Part shown: positions 7,157-13,604 of the stretch, in pieces
Layout of the letters: the number at the start of each line of letters is the position of its first letter
Position numbering within the stretch: the stretch's first letter is position 1
Assembly: GCA_023433465.1 (NCBI GenBank)
Contig: JAEZCR010000054.1
Coordinates: 1 to 13,957, forward strand
DNA length: 13,957 bases
Reading direction: 5' to 3'
Origin: Pseudomonadota bacterium
GTDB lineage: Bacteria; Pseudomonadota; Gammaproteobacteria; Steroidobacterales; Steroidobacteraceae
Program-made: the position numbers and the translations under genes
Notes under the pieces: generated by a model
What the model saw: only the letters and a program-made list of their open reading frames with translations
Databases searched by the model: none
Told to the model about the DNA's origin: nothing

Positions 7157-8242
7157 TCACTTCTTGTGCGGATGTGCCCGGGTGGGCGCGCCCTTCACGC
7201 TCATCCTGATGGCCGTCACCTTGTCGACGGGACCGGTGATGAACAGCGTCCTGCCATCGCGGCCCGCGAAGGTGTTGTTGGTCGCACCGCCGCCGGTGGG
7301 GATGGTGAGGATGTGATTGCCGTTCGGATCGAACGCCATCACACCTTGGCCGTTGCTGATGTAGACGTTTCCGCGCTCGTCCATCGACATGCCGTCGCCG
7401 CCCCAGTCGGTGAACTTGCGCATGTTCGCGAGCGTGCCGTCACGCTTGATGTCGAAGACCCAGGTTCCGCCCTTGTTGTCGTAGTACCACTTGTTGACGT
7501 AGAGCTTCTTCCCGTCGGGCGTGCCGACGACACCGTTGGGCCACGCGTCGGATTCCCAACCGAGCGCATCGGACGTAACCCTCACGAGCTTCCGCCCGTC
7601 GGGCGGTAGATAGTAGACGTGACCGCCTTTGCCTTGCGGCGCTTGCTCGGAGCGAGTCGGCTCCCATCCCTGCTGGCGCGGATCACCAGGCTCCCAGTAC
7701 CCCCGGGGGAAGATCGGATCGGTGATGTACAGGCCGCCGTTGACGGGGTTGACCCACACGTCATTCGGCCCGTTCAGCAATTTGCCCTTGTAGTTGTCGA
7801 TCAGCACCTTGTGGCTGCCATCCGGGCGGATCTTCCACAACTCTCCGTACATGTCCGCGGCGGCGATCAGATTGCCGTCGAGGTCGAAGATCATGCCGTT
7901 CGCGCGACCGGTGCCTTCCAGGAACAGCTTGACCTTGCCGGTACCCGCATCCCAGCGCCAGATCCGGTCGTTGGGTTGATCGGTGAAATACACGTTTCCG
8001 TTTTTGTCGGCGGCGGGCCCTTCGGTGAAGCTGAACCCGTCTTCGATGATCACGAGTTTCCCATTGCGGCTCACCAGGCCGAGCGGATCGTAAATGTCGA
8101 CCGGGATGACCTCGCCGGACAAGTGCCCCGGCCCGGCGTGTTTCGCAGGACCCTTGTCGTGCCCGGCGCCCGCGAAACCCACATTGGAAATGCAGGCCAT
8201 GGCCCCCAGCGCCGCGGCGCACATGCGTAGTCGAATCTTCAT
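7157..8242 (-). CDS. Secreted SMP-30/gluconolactonase-like beta-propeller protein
   Basis: Protein of 361 residues with a Sec-type signal peptide (about 1-26; cleavage probably near FAGA). The rest fits the SMP-30/gluconolactonase/LRE-like six-bladed propeller. Likely metal ligands are E74 in FTEGPA, an Asn in LNGPND (157-161), N236 in WPNG and D283 in GGDG, matching the Glu-Asn-Asp pattern of the family. Relatives hydrolyse sugar lactones using a divalent metal. Export to the periplasm or outside is inferred from the signal peptide. AGAGGG 6 bases before the ATG supports the start. It is transcribed divergently from a xylanase gene, so a role in handling sugar-acid lactones from plant polysaccharide is possible but not shown. 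Confidence 0.85.
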   Translation of the reverse strand: MKIRLRMCAAALGAMACISNVGFAGAGHDKGPAKHAGPGHLSGEVIPVDIYDPLGLVSRNGKLVIIEDGFSFTEGPAADKNGNVYFTDQPNDRIWRWDAGTGKVKLFLEGTGRANGMIFDLDGNLIAAADMYGELWKIRPDGSHKVLIDNYKGKLLNGPNDVWVNPVNGGLYITDPIFPRGYWEPGDPRQQGWEPTRSEQAPQGKGGHVYYLPPDGRKLVRVTSDALGWESDAWPNGVVGTPDGKKLYVNKWYYDNKGGTWVFDIKRDGTLANMRKFTDWGGDGMSMDERGNVYISNGQGVMAFDPNGNHILTIPTGGGATNNTFAGRDGRTLFITGPVDKVTAIRMSVKGAPTRAHPHKK

Positions 8243-8285
8243 GAATATCCCTCTATGTTGTTCTAACTATCGCGCTCTGTCCGGC

Positions 8286-8314
8286 AACGTATCAGCGCAC
8301 TTTCACCAAGGCAA
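8286..8314 (-). promoter_or_regulatory. Weak candidate promoter for the SMP-30-like gene
   Basis: On the minus strand TTGCCT and TACGTT are separated by 17 bases, 44 bases before the SMP-30-like ATG. The -10 match is poor. The same bases form part of a 9-base direct repeat (GGCAACGTA at 8283-8291 and 8310-8318), so they could instead be a regulator site. Confidence 0.25.
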
Positions 8315-8393
8315 CGTACTTTCTGTAATGGCAGCGCGTCTCCCGACTTACGCGGCTGCGCGTCATATGGTTAGGCCACGCGCGCGATGCACA

Positions 8394-8424
8394 AACCCAT
8401 ATCGCTGGCTGTTCGATATGGGTT
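8394..8424. promoter_or_regulatory. Perfect inverted repeat upstream of the xylanase gene
   Basis: AACCCATATCG, a 9-base spacer, then the exact complement CGATATGGGTT. It ends 95 bases before the xylanase start, in the intergenic region shared with the SMP-30-like gene. The AT-rich cores within GC-rich DNA and the two-turn-like spacing of half-sites fit an operator for a dimeric regulator. If transcribed, it could also fold as a hairpin in the 5' leader. I do not recognise the half-site as that of a named regulator. Confidence 0.5.
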
Positions 8425-8505
8425 GCGTAAACCACGTAGGGAAGCCGCGGTCGCGTGTGACTAACCTTGTGCGCGGTTCGCCACGGATGTGGCGGCGGGA
8501 AACCA

Positions 8506-8511
8506 AAGGAG
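8506..8511 (+). promoter_or_regulatory. Ribosome binding site that fixes the xylanase start
   Basis: AAGGAG, 8 bases before the ATG at 8520. The reading frame stays open for 142 codons upstream, but this strong site plus the signal peptide that directly follows the ATG decides the start. Confidence 0.8.
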
Positions 8512-8519
8512 TATCAATC

Positions 8520-10175
8520 ATGGTCATGGTCAGGGAAACAGGGAAAGGACCTTCAGCCCGAAACCGCTTCACGGCGCTCGCCCTCGCGGCGATGCTGCTT
8601 GCGGGATTCGGCGCGGAAGCGCTTGCGCAAACCGGCTCCAACACGATCGTCGTTCGCGCCCGGGGTACCGCCGGCGGCGAATCGATCACGCTGCGCGTCG
8701 ATAACAGCAATGTCGCGACATGGACGCTCGGCACCGGCTACCAGAGCTACAGCGCGACGACGAATCTCAACGGCACCGTCGCCGTTGCCTTCACGAACGA
8801 CGGCACCAACCGCGACGTGCAAGTGGACTACATCGTCGTCAACGGGCAGACCCGCCAGTCCGAGAACCAGAGTTCGAACACGGGGCTTTACGCGAATGGC
8901 GCCTGCGGCGGCGGCTCCAACAGTGAGTGGATGCATTGCAACGGCGCCATTTCATACGGACCCGTGTCCAACTCGGCGAACAGCATCGTGGTTCGGGCTC
9001 GTGGCACCGCGGGTAGCGAGTCCATCAGTCTGCGACTCGACAACACCAACGTGGCGACGTGGACGCTGACGACGAGCTTCCAGAATTACAGCGCATCCAC
9101 CAACCTCAACGGCGCCATCACGGTGGCGTTCACGAATGACGCGAGTGGTCGCGACGTGCAGGTGGATTACATCACCGTCAACGGCACGACTCGCCAGGCC
9201 GAAGCGCAGACCTACAACACGGGCCTATGGGCCAACGGCGCCTGCGGTGGCGGCAGCCTGAGCGAATGGATGCATTGCAACGGCGCCATCGGCTTCGGCA
9301 ACGTGAGCGGCGGCGGTGGCAGCGGTCCGCAACTGCCCGCGTTCTTCGTCGGCAACATCACGACCAACGGCAGCGTGCGGTCCGACTTCATCCAGTACTG
9401 GGACCAGATCACGCCGGAGAACGAAGGCAAGTGGGGCCAGGTCGAACCGAACCGCGACCAGTACAACTGGGCCGGCCTCGATGCGGCGTACAACTACGCG
9501 CAGCAGCACAACATCCCGTTCAAGCAGCACACGTTCATCTGGGGTAACCAGGCTCCCAGCTGGATCCACGGGCTGAGCGCGTCCGAGCAGGCCGCCGAGA
9601 TCGAGGAATGGATCCGCGACTTCTGCGCGCGTTACCCGAACACGAAGATCATCGACGTGGTGAACGAGGCGATCCCGAGTCACGCGCCGGCGACGTTCGC
9701 GCAGAACGCGTTCGGCAACAACTGGATCATCCGTTCGTTCCAGCTCGCGCGGCAGTACTGCCCCAACGCGATCCTGGTGTTGAACGATTACAACGTGCTG
9801 AGCTGGGACACCGACGCGTTCATCAACCTGGCGCGGCCGGTCGTGCAGGCCGGCGTGGTCGATGCGCTGGGCGCGCAGGGTCACGGACTCGAGAGCTGGT
9901 CGGTGAACGACATCCGTTCACGACTGGATCGCGTGGCCGCGCTCGGCCTGCCTATCTACATCACCGAGTACGACGTCGCCCGGACCAACGACCAGGAACA
10001 GCTGAACATCATGCAGAACCAGTTCCCGATGCTGCATGATCATCCGTCGGTCGTCGGCATCACGCTATGGGGGTACGTGGTCGGCAGCACGTGGGTCAAT
10101 GGCAGCGGGCTGATACAGCCCAACGGCACACCGCGTCCGGCGATGACGTGGCTGATGAACTATCTGGGACGATGA
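8520..10175 (+). CDS. Secreted GH10 endo-beta-1,4-xylanase with two CBM60-like modules
   Basis: Extracellular xylanase of 551 residues. A signal peptide (1-36, cleavage after AEALA) is followed by two repeats of about 108 residues (41-148 and 155-262). These resemble calcium-dependent xylan-binding modules of the CBM60/CBM36 type; each has a likely disulfide (C129-C140, C242-C253) and a VQVDYI motif. A Gly/Ser linker (264-269) leads to a GH10 barrel (about 272-551). The GH10 landmarks are TPENEGKW (298-305), acid/base E383 in DVVNEA, nucleophile E483 in ITEYDV, and TLWGYV near the end. The two modules share most residues, so they arose by duplication. GH10 enzymes cleave xylan internally with retention. 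At about 280 residues the catalytic domain is slightly short but complete. The gene is followed by a hairpin terminator and appears monocistronic. Confidence 0.95.
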   Translation: MVMVRETGKGPSARNRFTALALAAMLLAGFGAEALAQTGSNTIVVRARGTAGGESITLRVDNSNVATWTLGTGYQSYSATTNLNGTVAVAFTNDGTNRDVQVDYIVVNGQTRQSENQSSNTGLYANGACGGGSNSEWMHCNGAISYGPVSNSANSIVVRARGTAGSESISLRLDNTNVATWTLTTSFQNYSASTNLNGAITVAFTNDASGRDVQVDYITVNGTTRQAEAQTYNTGLWANGACGGGSLSEWMHCNGAIGFGNVSGGGGSGPQLPAFFVGNITTNGSVRSDFIQYWDQITPENEGKWGQVEPNRDQYNWAGLDAAYNYAQQHNIPFKQHTFIWGNQAPSWIHGLSASEQAAEIEEWIRDFCARYPNTKIIDVVNEAIPSHAPATFAQNAFGNNWIIRSFQLARQYCPNAILVLNDYNVLSWDTDAFINLARPVVQAGVVDALGAQGHGLESWSVNDIRSRLDRVAALGLPIYITEYDVARTNDQEQLNIMQNQFPMLHDHPSVVGITLWGYVVGSTWVNGSGLIQPNGTPRPAMTWLMNYLGR

Positions 10176-10189
10176 GTCCGTGACATGGC

Positions 10190-10219
10190 CCGCCCGCGGT
10201 ACAAAGGTGCCGCGGGCGG
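10190..10219 (+). terminator. Hairpin terminator after the xylanase gene
   Basis: Perfect 10-base GC arms (CCGCCCGCGG and its complement) with a 10-base loop, 14 bases past the xylanase stop, followed by CTTTCCC. The short T-stretch makes this a moderate intrinsic terminator. Confidence 0.65.
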
Positions 10220-10226
10220 CTTTCCC

Positions 10227-10260
10227 TGGACGTCGGTTGCGGCGGAACTCGCGACGTCCA
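10227..10260. promoter_or_regulatory. Inverted repeat upstream of the cytochrome oxidase operon
   Basis: TGGACGTCG and its exact complement CGACGTCCA, separated by 16 bases, lie about 120 bases before the first cytochrome gene. It could be a regulator site for the oxidase operon or a second hairpin behind the xylanase. The rest of 10261-10378 shows no clear -35/-10 pair; TACATAAAT at 10341-10349 is the only AT-rich patch. Confidence 0.3.
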
Positions 10261-10378
10261 CGCTGCCACGACCTCTGATGCAACGCACACGTCGCAGACG
10301 CCGCGTCGGCATCCCCGCCACAACGACAGCAGCACATCCCTACATAAATCGATCCGCGCGAGGGCCTAACCTCGTCGG

Positions 10379-11218
10379 ATGTCCGATCATCCCCGTCGTC
10401 ATTTGTTGCTAGTACTGCTCGGCGCCGGTGGATTGATCCTGCTCGGAGGCATCACCGGCGTCGCCCTGCTGCTCTCGGGCGCACTGAGCACCGACGCGAC
10501 CAAACAGCATTTTCGTCTGACGCATCGCGTACTCGATGTGGGGCTCGAATATTCGGTGAATGCCTCCGCGGACGACTCGGCGCCGCCTCCGCTCGATGAG
10601 CCGGGAATGCGGATGCGCGGCGCCGCCTGCTACCGCGAGCACTGCGTTTCATGTCACGGCGCGCCCGGTGTCGCACCCGAGTCGTTCGCTCTCGGCATGC
10701 TGCCGGTACCGGCAAGCCTCGCGCACACGGCGACGACGCATCCGCCGGAATGGCTCCATCACGTCACACGCAAGGGCGTGCGCATGACGGGCATGCCGGC
10801 GTGGGAGTACCGGCTCTCCGAAGACAGCCTGTGGGCCGTGGTCGCGTTCCTGGAAACACTTCCGGATCTCGACGCGAATGGTTATCGCGCCGCGATGGGA
10901 TCGGCGGCCGAGGCGACTTGCGAGCCGCGCAGCAGTGTTCCACTACGCGAAGAAGGTGCCGACGTATTGCTGCGCCAGTATGGCTGTCATTCCTGCCACC
11001 GGATCGAAGGCGTCGTCGGCCCGCGAGTCGACACCGGTCCGCCGCTGGTCGATTGGCGGCGGCGCGCCTACATCGCGGGCGTATTGCCGAACACCGAAGG
11101 AAATCTCGCACGCTGGATCATGGATCCGCCCGCGATCAGTCCCCAGACGCTCATGCCGGACCTGGGTGTCGCGCCCGAGCACGCGCGCGCCATGGCCGCT
11201 TTTCTCTTCTCGCAATGA
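10379..11218 (+). CDS. Membrane-anchored dihaem cytochrome c
   Basis: Protein of 279 residues. An N-terminal membrane anchor (about 8-36) places two cytochrome c domains in the periplasm. Haem sites are CVSCH (89-93) and CHSCH (203-207), with likely axial methionines M139 (TGMP) and M259 (TLMP). It probably carries electrons to the oxidase encoded downstream. The second domain strongly resembles the next gene's product (GPPL, YxAG, WxxDPPA, MP), which points to a duplication. The ribosome binding site is weak: GAGGG lies 14 bases upstream, so the start is less certain than the frame. Its stop overlaps the next start as ATGA. First gene of the oxidase operon. Confidence 0.9.
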   Translation: MSDHPRRHLLLVLLGAGGLILLGGITGVALLLSGALSTDATKQHFRLTHRVLDVGLEYSVNASADDSAPPPLDEPGMRMRGAACYREHCVSCHGAPGVAPESFALGMLPVPASLAHTATTHPPEWLHHVTRKGVRMTGMPAWEYRLSEDSLWAVVAFLETLPDLDANGYRAAMGSAAEATCEPRSSVPLREEGADVLLRQYGCHSCHRIEGVVGPRVDTGPPLVDWRRRAYIAGVLPNTEGNLARWIMDPPAISPQTLMPDLGVAPEHARAMAAFLFSQ

Positions 11219-11592
11219 GCCAGCGCGTCTCGTTGTCACGCACCCTCGGATTGGCCGCGATCGTCCTTCTCGGCTGCGCGGAAACGGACATGCCGCGCGT
11301 CGTCGTCGACGGCGGCGATGCGGAACGCGGGCGCATCGAGATCGCACGCCTGCAATGCGGCGCCTGTCACGACATTCCCGGCGTGCGCGCGGCGCGCGGC
11401 AGCGTCGGTCCCCCGCTCGCGGGGTTCGCGCACCGCGTCTATCTAGCCGGTAAATGGCCCAATCGGCCGGACTACCTCGAGCCGTGGCTGCGTGATCCGC
11501 CCGCCATGGCGCCGCTGACCGCGATGCCCGCCCTGGTGCACGATTCGCAATCCGCCCGCGACATCGCGGCCTACTTGTACACGCTGGAGTGA
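11215..11592 (+). CDS. Lipoprotein monohaem cytochrome c
   Basis: Protein of 125 residues starting at the ATG that overlaps the preceding TGA. A lipoprotein signal ends with the lipobox LLGC, making C21 the lipidated residue. One haem site CGACH (48-52) and probable axial M104 (TAMP) are visible. It would be a small membrane-tethered electron carrier on the periplasmic side. It is similar across its length to the C-terminal half of the upstream dihaem cytochrome, so the pair looks like a gene or domain duplication. The frame continues open far upstream, but lipoprotein signal and overlap fix this start. Three bases separate it from coxB. It probably feeds electrons to the CuA/haem-c subunit. 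Confidence 0.9.
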   Translation: MSQRVSLSRTLGLAAIVLLGCAETDMPRVVVDGGDAERGRIEIARLQCGACHDIPGVRAARGSVGPPLAGFAHRVYLAGKWPNRPDYLEPWLRDPPAMAPLTAMPALVHDSQSARDIAAYLYTLE

Positions 11593-11595
11593 GAA

Positions 11596-12579
11596 GTGGA
11601 CCCGACCTGGAAACCGGCGGAGGGCAGCGGCGCGGCGCTCGTCCACGAATTGTCGATCACGATGTACGTAGCCTGCGGGTTGATTTTCGTCTTCGTGATG
11701 GCGCTCCTGCTTTACGCCGTGTTCTCGCCCGCACGCCCGATCCGCGAACGGCGCTGGCTCGCGGGCGGCGGGCTGATTTTTCCCGGCACGGTGCTCTCGG
11801 CGCTGCTGCTCTATTCACTCGCGGTGAGCAACGCACTCGGCAATTTCCAGGGCGAGGGAGCCCTGCGCTTCCTGCTCGACTGCGTCAGCAACGTATCGCG
11901 TGCGCTGGGCGTGAGCGCGGGAGACGGCGACCTGCGCATCGAGGTGAACGCGCGGCAATGGTGGTGGGAGGTCAGGTACAGCGGCTCGGGAAAAGATTTC
12001 GAGCTCGCGAACGAAATACACGTGCCCGTGGGACGAACCGTCGAGGTGGAGCTCGTCACCGAAGACGTGATCCACAGTTTCTGGGTGCCGTCACTCGCCG
12101 GAAAGGTCGACATGATCCCCGGCCATCGCAACAAGGTCGTGCTCAAGGCCGACACGCCGGGCGTGCACCGCGGGCAATGCGCCGAATACTGCGGCGGGCA
12201 GCATGCACTCATGGCGCTGGTCGTGATCGTCGAGCCGGAAGAGGATTTCGAACGCTGGCGTTCGCGCCAGGCGCGCGACGCGCCCGACCCCACCGACGAT
12301 TTCCTTGCGCGCGGCCGCGCGGCTTTCATGCGCGGCGGCTGCGGCGAATGCCACACCGTGCGTGGTACCGCGGCGCGCGGCGATGACGGACCCGACCTCA
12401 CGCACGTGGGCAGCCGCCATTCTCTGGGCGCGGGTGTGCTGGACAATCACATCGGCACGATGGCGGGCTGGATCGCCGGCACGCAGGCGATCAAGCCCGG
12501 TAGTTTGATGCCCGACACGCGCGCCTTCGACGGGCCGGAGCTGCGCGCGGTCGCATCCTGGCTGAAAAGCCTCGAATGA
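11596..12579 (+). CDS. coxB: Cytochrome c oxidase subunit II with fused cytochrome c domain
   Basis: Subunit II of a caa3-type haem-copper oxidase, 327 residues, GTG start with GGAG 6 bases upstream. Two membrane helices (about 20-43 and 57-78) precede the CuA cupredoxin domain. CuA ligands are all present: H160, C195, E197, C199, H203 and M206. The aromatic patch QWWW (121-124) is the usual electron entry point. A C-terminal cytochrome c domain carries CGECH (249-253) and probable axial M305. It accepts electrons from the cytochromes and passes them to subunit I. No lipobox is seen. Its stop overlaps the start of the cation exchanger gene as ATGA, and subunit I follows that gene. Confidence 0.96.
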   Translation: MDPTWKPAEGSGAALVHELSITMYVACGLIFVFVMALLLYAVFSPARPIRERRWLAGGGLIFPGTVLSALLLYSLAVSNALGNFQGEGALRFLLDCVSNVSRALGVSAGDGDLRIEVNARQWWWEVRYSGSGKDFELANEIHVPVGRTVEVELVTEDVIHSFWVPSLAGKVDMIPGHRNKVVLKADTPGVHRGQCAEYCGGQHALMALVVIVEPEEDFERWRSRQARDAPDPTDDFLARGRAAFMRGGCGECHTVRGTAARGDDGPDLTHVGSRHSLGAGVLDNHIGTMAGWIAGTQAIKPGSLMPDTRAFDGPELRAVASWLKSLE

Positions 12580-13604
12580 AATTCGAGTCCGCGTCATTCT
12601 GGGTGCTCGTCCCGGTGTTCGTCGGCGCGGCGATCGCCGTGTGGCTGGCCGGCACGCGGCTCGTGAGGTTCGCCGACGGGATTTCCGGCAAGACCGGCAT
12701 CGGGCAGGCGGCGATCGGGCTGGTGCTGCTGGCTGCGATCACCTCGCTGCCGGAAATCGCCGTGGCCATCACCGCGACGCTGGACGGCGCGCCGACCCTG
12801 ACGATCAACGACGTGCTGGGAAGCGCTTCGATCAACTTGCTGATCCTCGCGATCGCGGATGCGGCATACCGGCGCGAAGCGCTGACGTCGAACGTGCCGT
12901 CGATCAAGGTGGCGTTGCAGGGCGTGGTGGGCATCATCGTGCTGGCCCTCGTCGCCGTCTCGGAGACGTTGGGCGACCGGCAGTTGCTGGGCATCGGCTG
13001 GGGGAGCTGGCTCATCCTGCTCGCGTACGCGATCTGCATTCGCGTGCTCACCCGGTCTCGCAGTGACCAGCATTGGCGCGCAGAACCGGAAGGCAACGAG
13101 AAAGACGCCGCGGAGGATCGCGAAGACGATCGCAGCCTGGGCAGGCTTATCGGGTACACCGTCCTGTGCGCGGCCGTGATCCTCGTGGCCGGTTTCCTGC
13201 TGGCGCGTACGGGCGAAGCATTGGCCGAGAAGACCGGGCTCGGCACCAGCTTCTTCGGTGCGGTGGCTCTCGGCTTCGCGACATCCCTGCCGGAGTTGAG
13301 CACCGTGCTCGAGGCCGTGCGGCGGCGGCGCTACACGATGGCGATCTCGGAAATCTTCGGAACCAACCTGTTCAACGTGAACGTCATCGTGCTGGTCGAC
13401 GCGCTGCATCGCGGCGGCCCGGTGATGGTCGAGGCGGGACCGTTCGCCTCCACTGCGGCGCTGCTCGCGCTGGTCCTCACGTCCATCTACCTCGCGGGAA
13501 TGCTCGAGCGCCGCGACCGAACTTTCCTGCGCATGGGATACGACTCGATCGCCGTGATCCTGACCTACGCCGCCGGCCTGGTGTTGCTATATGGCCAACG
13601 TTGA
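12576..13604 (+). CDS. CaCA-family cation (Na+/Ca2+-type) exchanger
   Basis: Integral membrane protein of 342 residues with about ten membrane segments and the two inverted alpha-repeats of the calcium/cation antiporter superfamily. Alpha-1 (53-90) has AITSLPE with E60 and INDVLGSASIN. Alpha-2 (233-272) has GFATSLPE with E240 and ISEIFGTNLFN. The central polar loop (160-187) is short and charged, as in prokaryotic YrbG-like members. Relatives exchange Ca2+ or other cations against Na+ or H+. The binding-site segments differ from the usual GN..GSN/GD..GSN pattern, so the ion is uncertain. The ATG overlaps coxB's stop and the end overlaps coxA by 14 bases, placing it firmly inside the oxidase operon. 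Confidence 0.88.
   Translation: MKFESASFWVLVPVFVGAAIAVWLAGTRLVRFADGISGKTGIGQAAIGLVLLAAITSLPEIAVAITATLDGAPTLTINDVLGSASINLLILAIADAAYRREALTSNVPSIKVALQGVVGIIVLALVAVSETLGDRQLLGIGWGSWLILLAYAICIRVLTRSRSDQHWRAEPEGNEKDAAEDREDDRSLGRLIGYTVLCAAVILVAGFLLARTGEALAEKTGLGTSFFGAVALGFATSLPELSTVLEAVRRRRYTMAISEIFGTNLFNVNVIVLVDALHRGGPVMVEAGPFASTAALLALVLTSIYLAGMLERRDRTFLRMGYDSIAVILTYAAGLVLLYGQR

Noticed and set aside
8331..8364. Near-repeat GCAGCGCGTC / GCTGCGCGTC, 24 bases apart
   Set aside because: One mismatch and low complexity in GC-rich DNA; expected by chance often enough not to call.
8456..8477. TGTGA sequence resembling half a CRP site upstream of the xylanase
   Set aside because: The second half-site is not TCACA-like, so it does not meet even a loose CRP consensus.
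8094..8519. In-frame upstream extension of the xylanase (142 extra codons)
   Set aside because: It covers the divergent control region and the antisense start of the SMP-30-like gene. A strong AAGGAG site and a signal peptide begin at 8520.
10651..11214. Upstream extension of the lipoprotein cytochrome frame
   Set aside because: It is the out-of-frame reading of the dihaem cytochrome. The lipoprotein signal and ATGA overlap place the start at 11215.
11589..12386. Plus-strand frame overlapping coxB
   Set aside because: Arg- and Gly-rich out-of-frame reading; coxB in the neighbouring frame has all CuA and haem residues.
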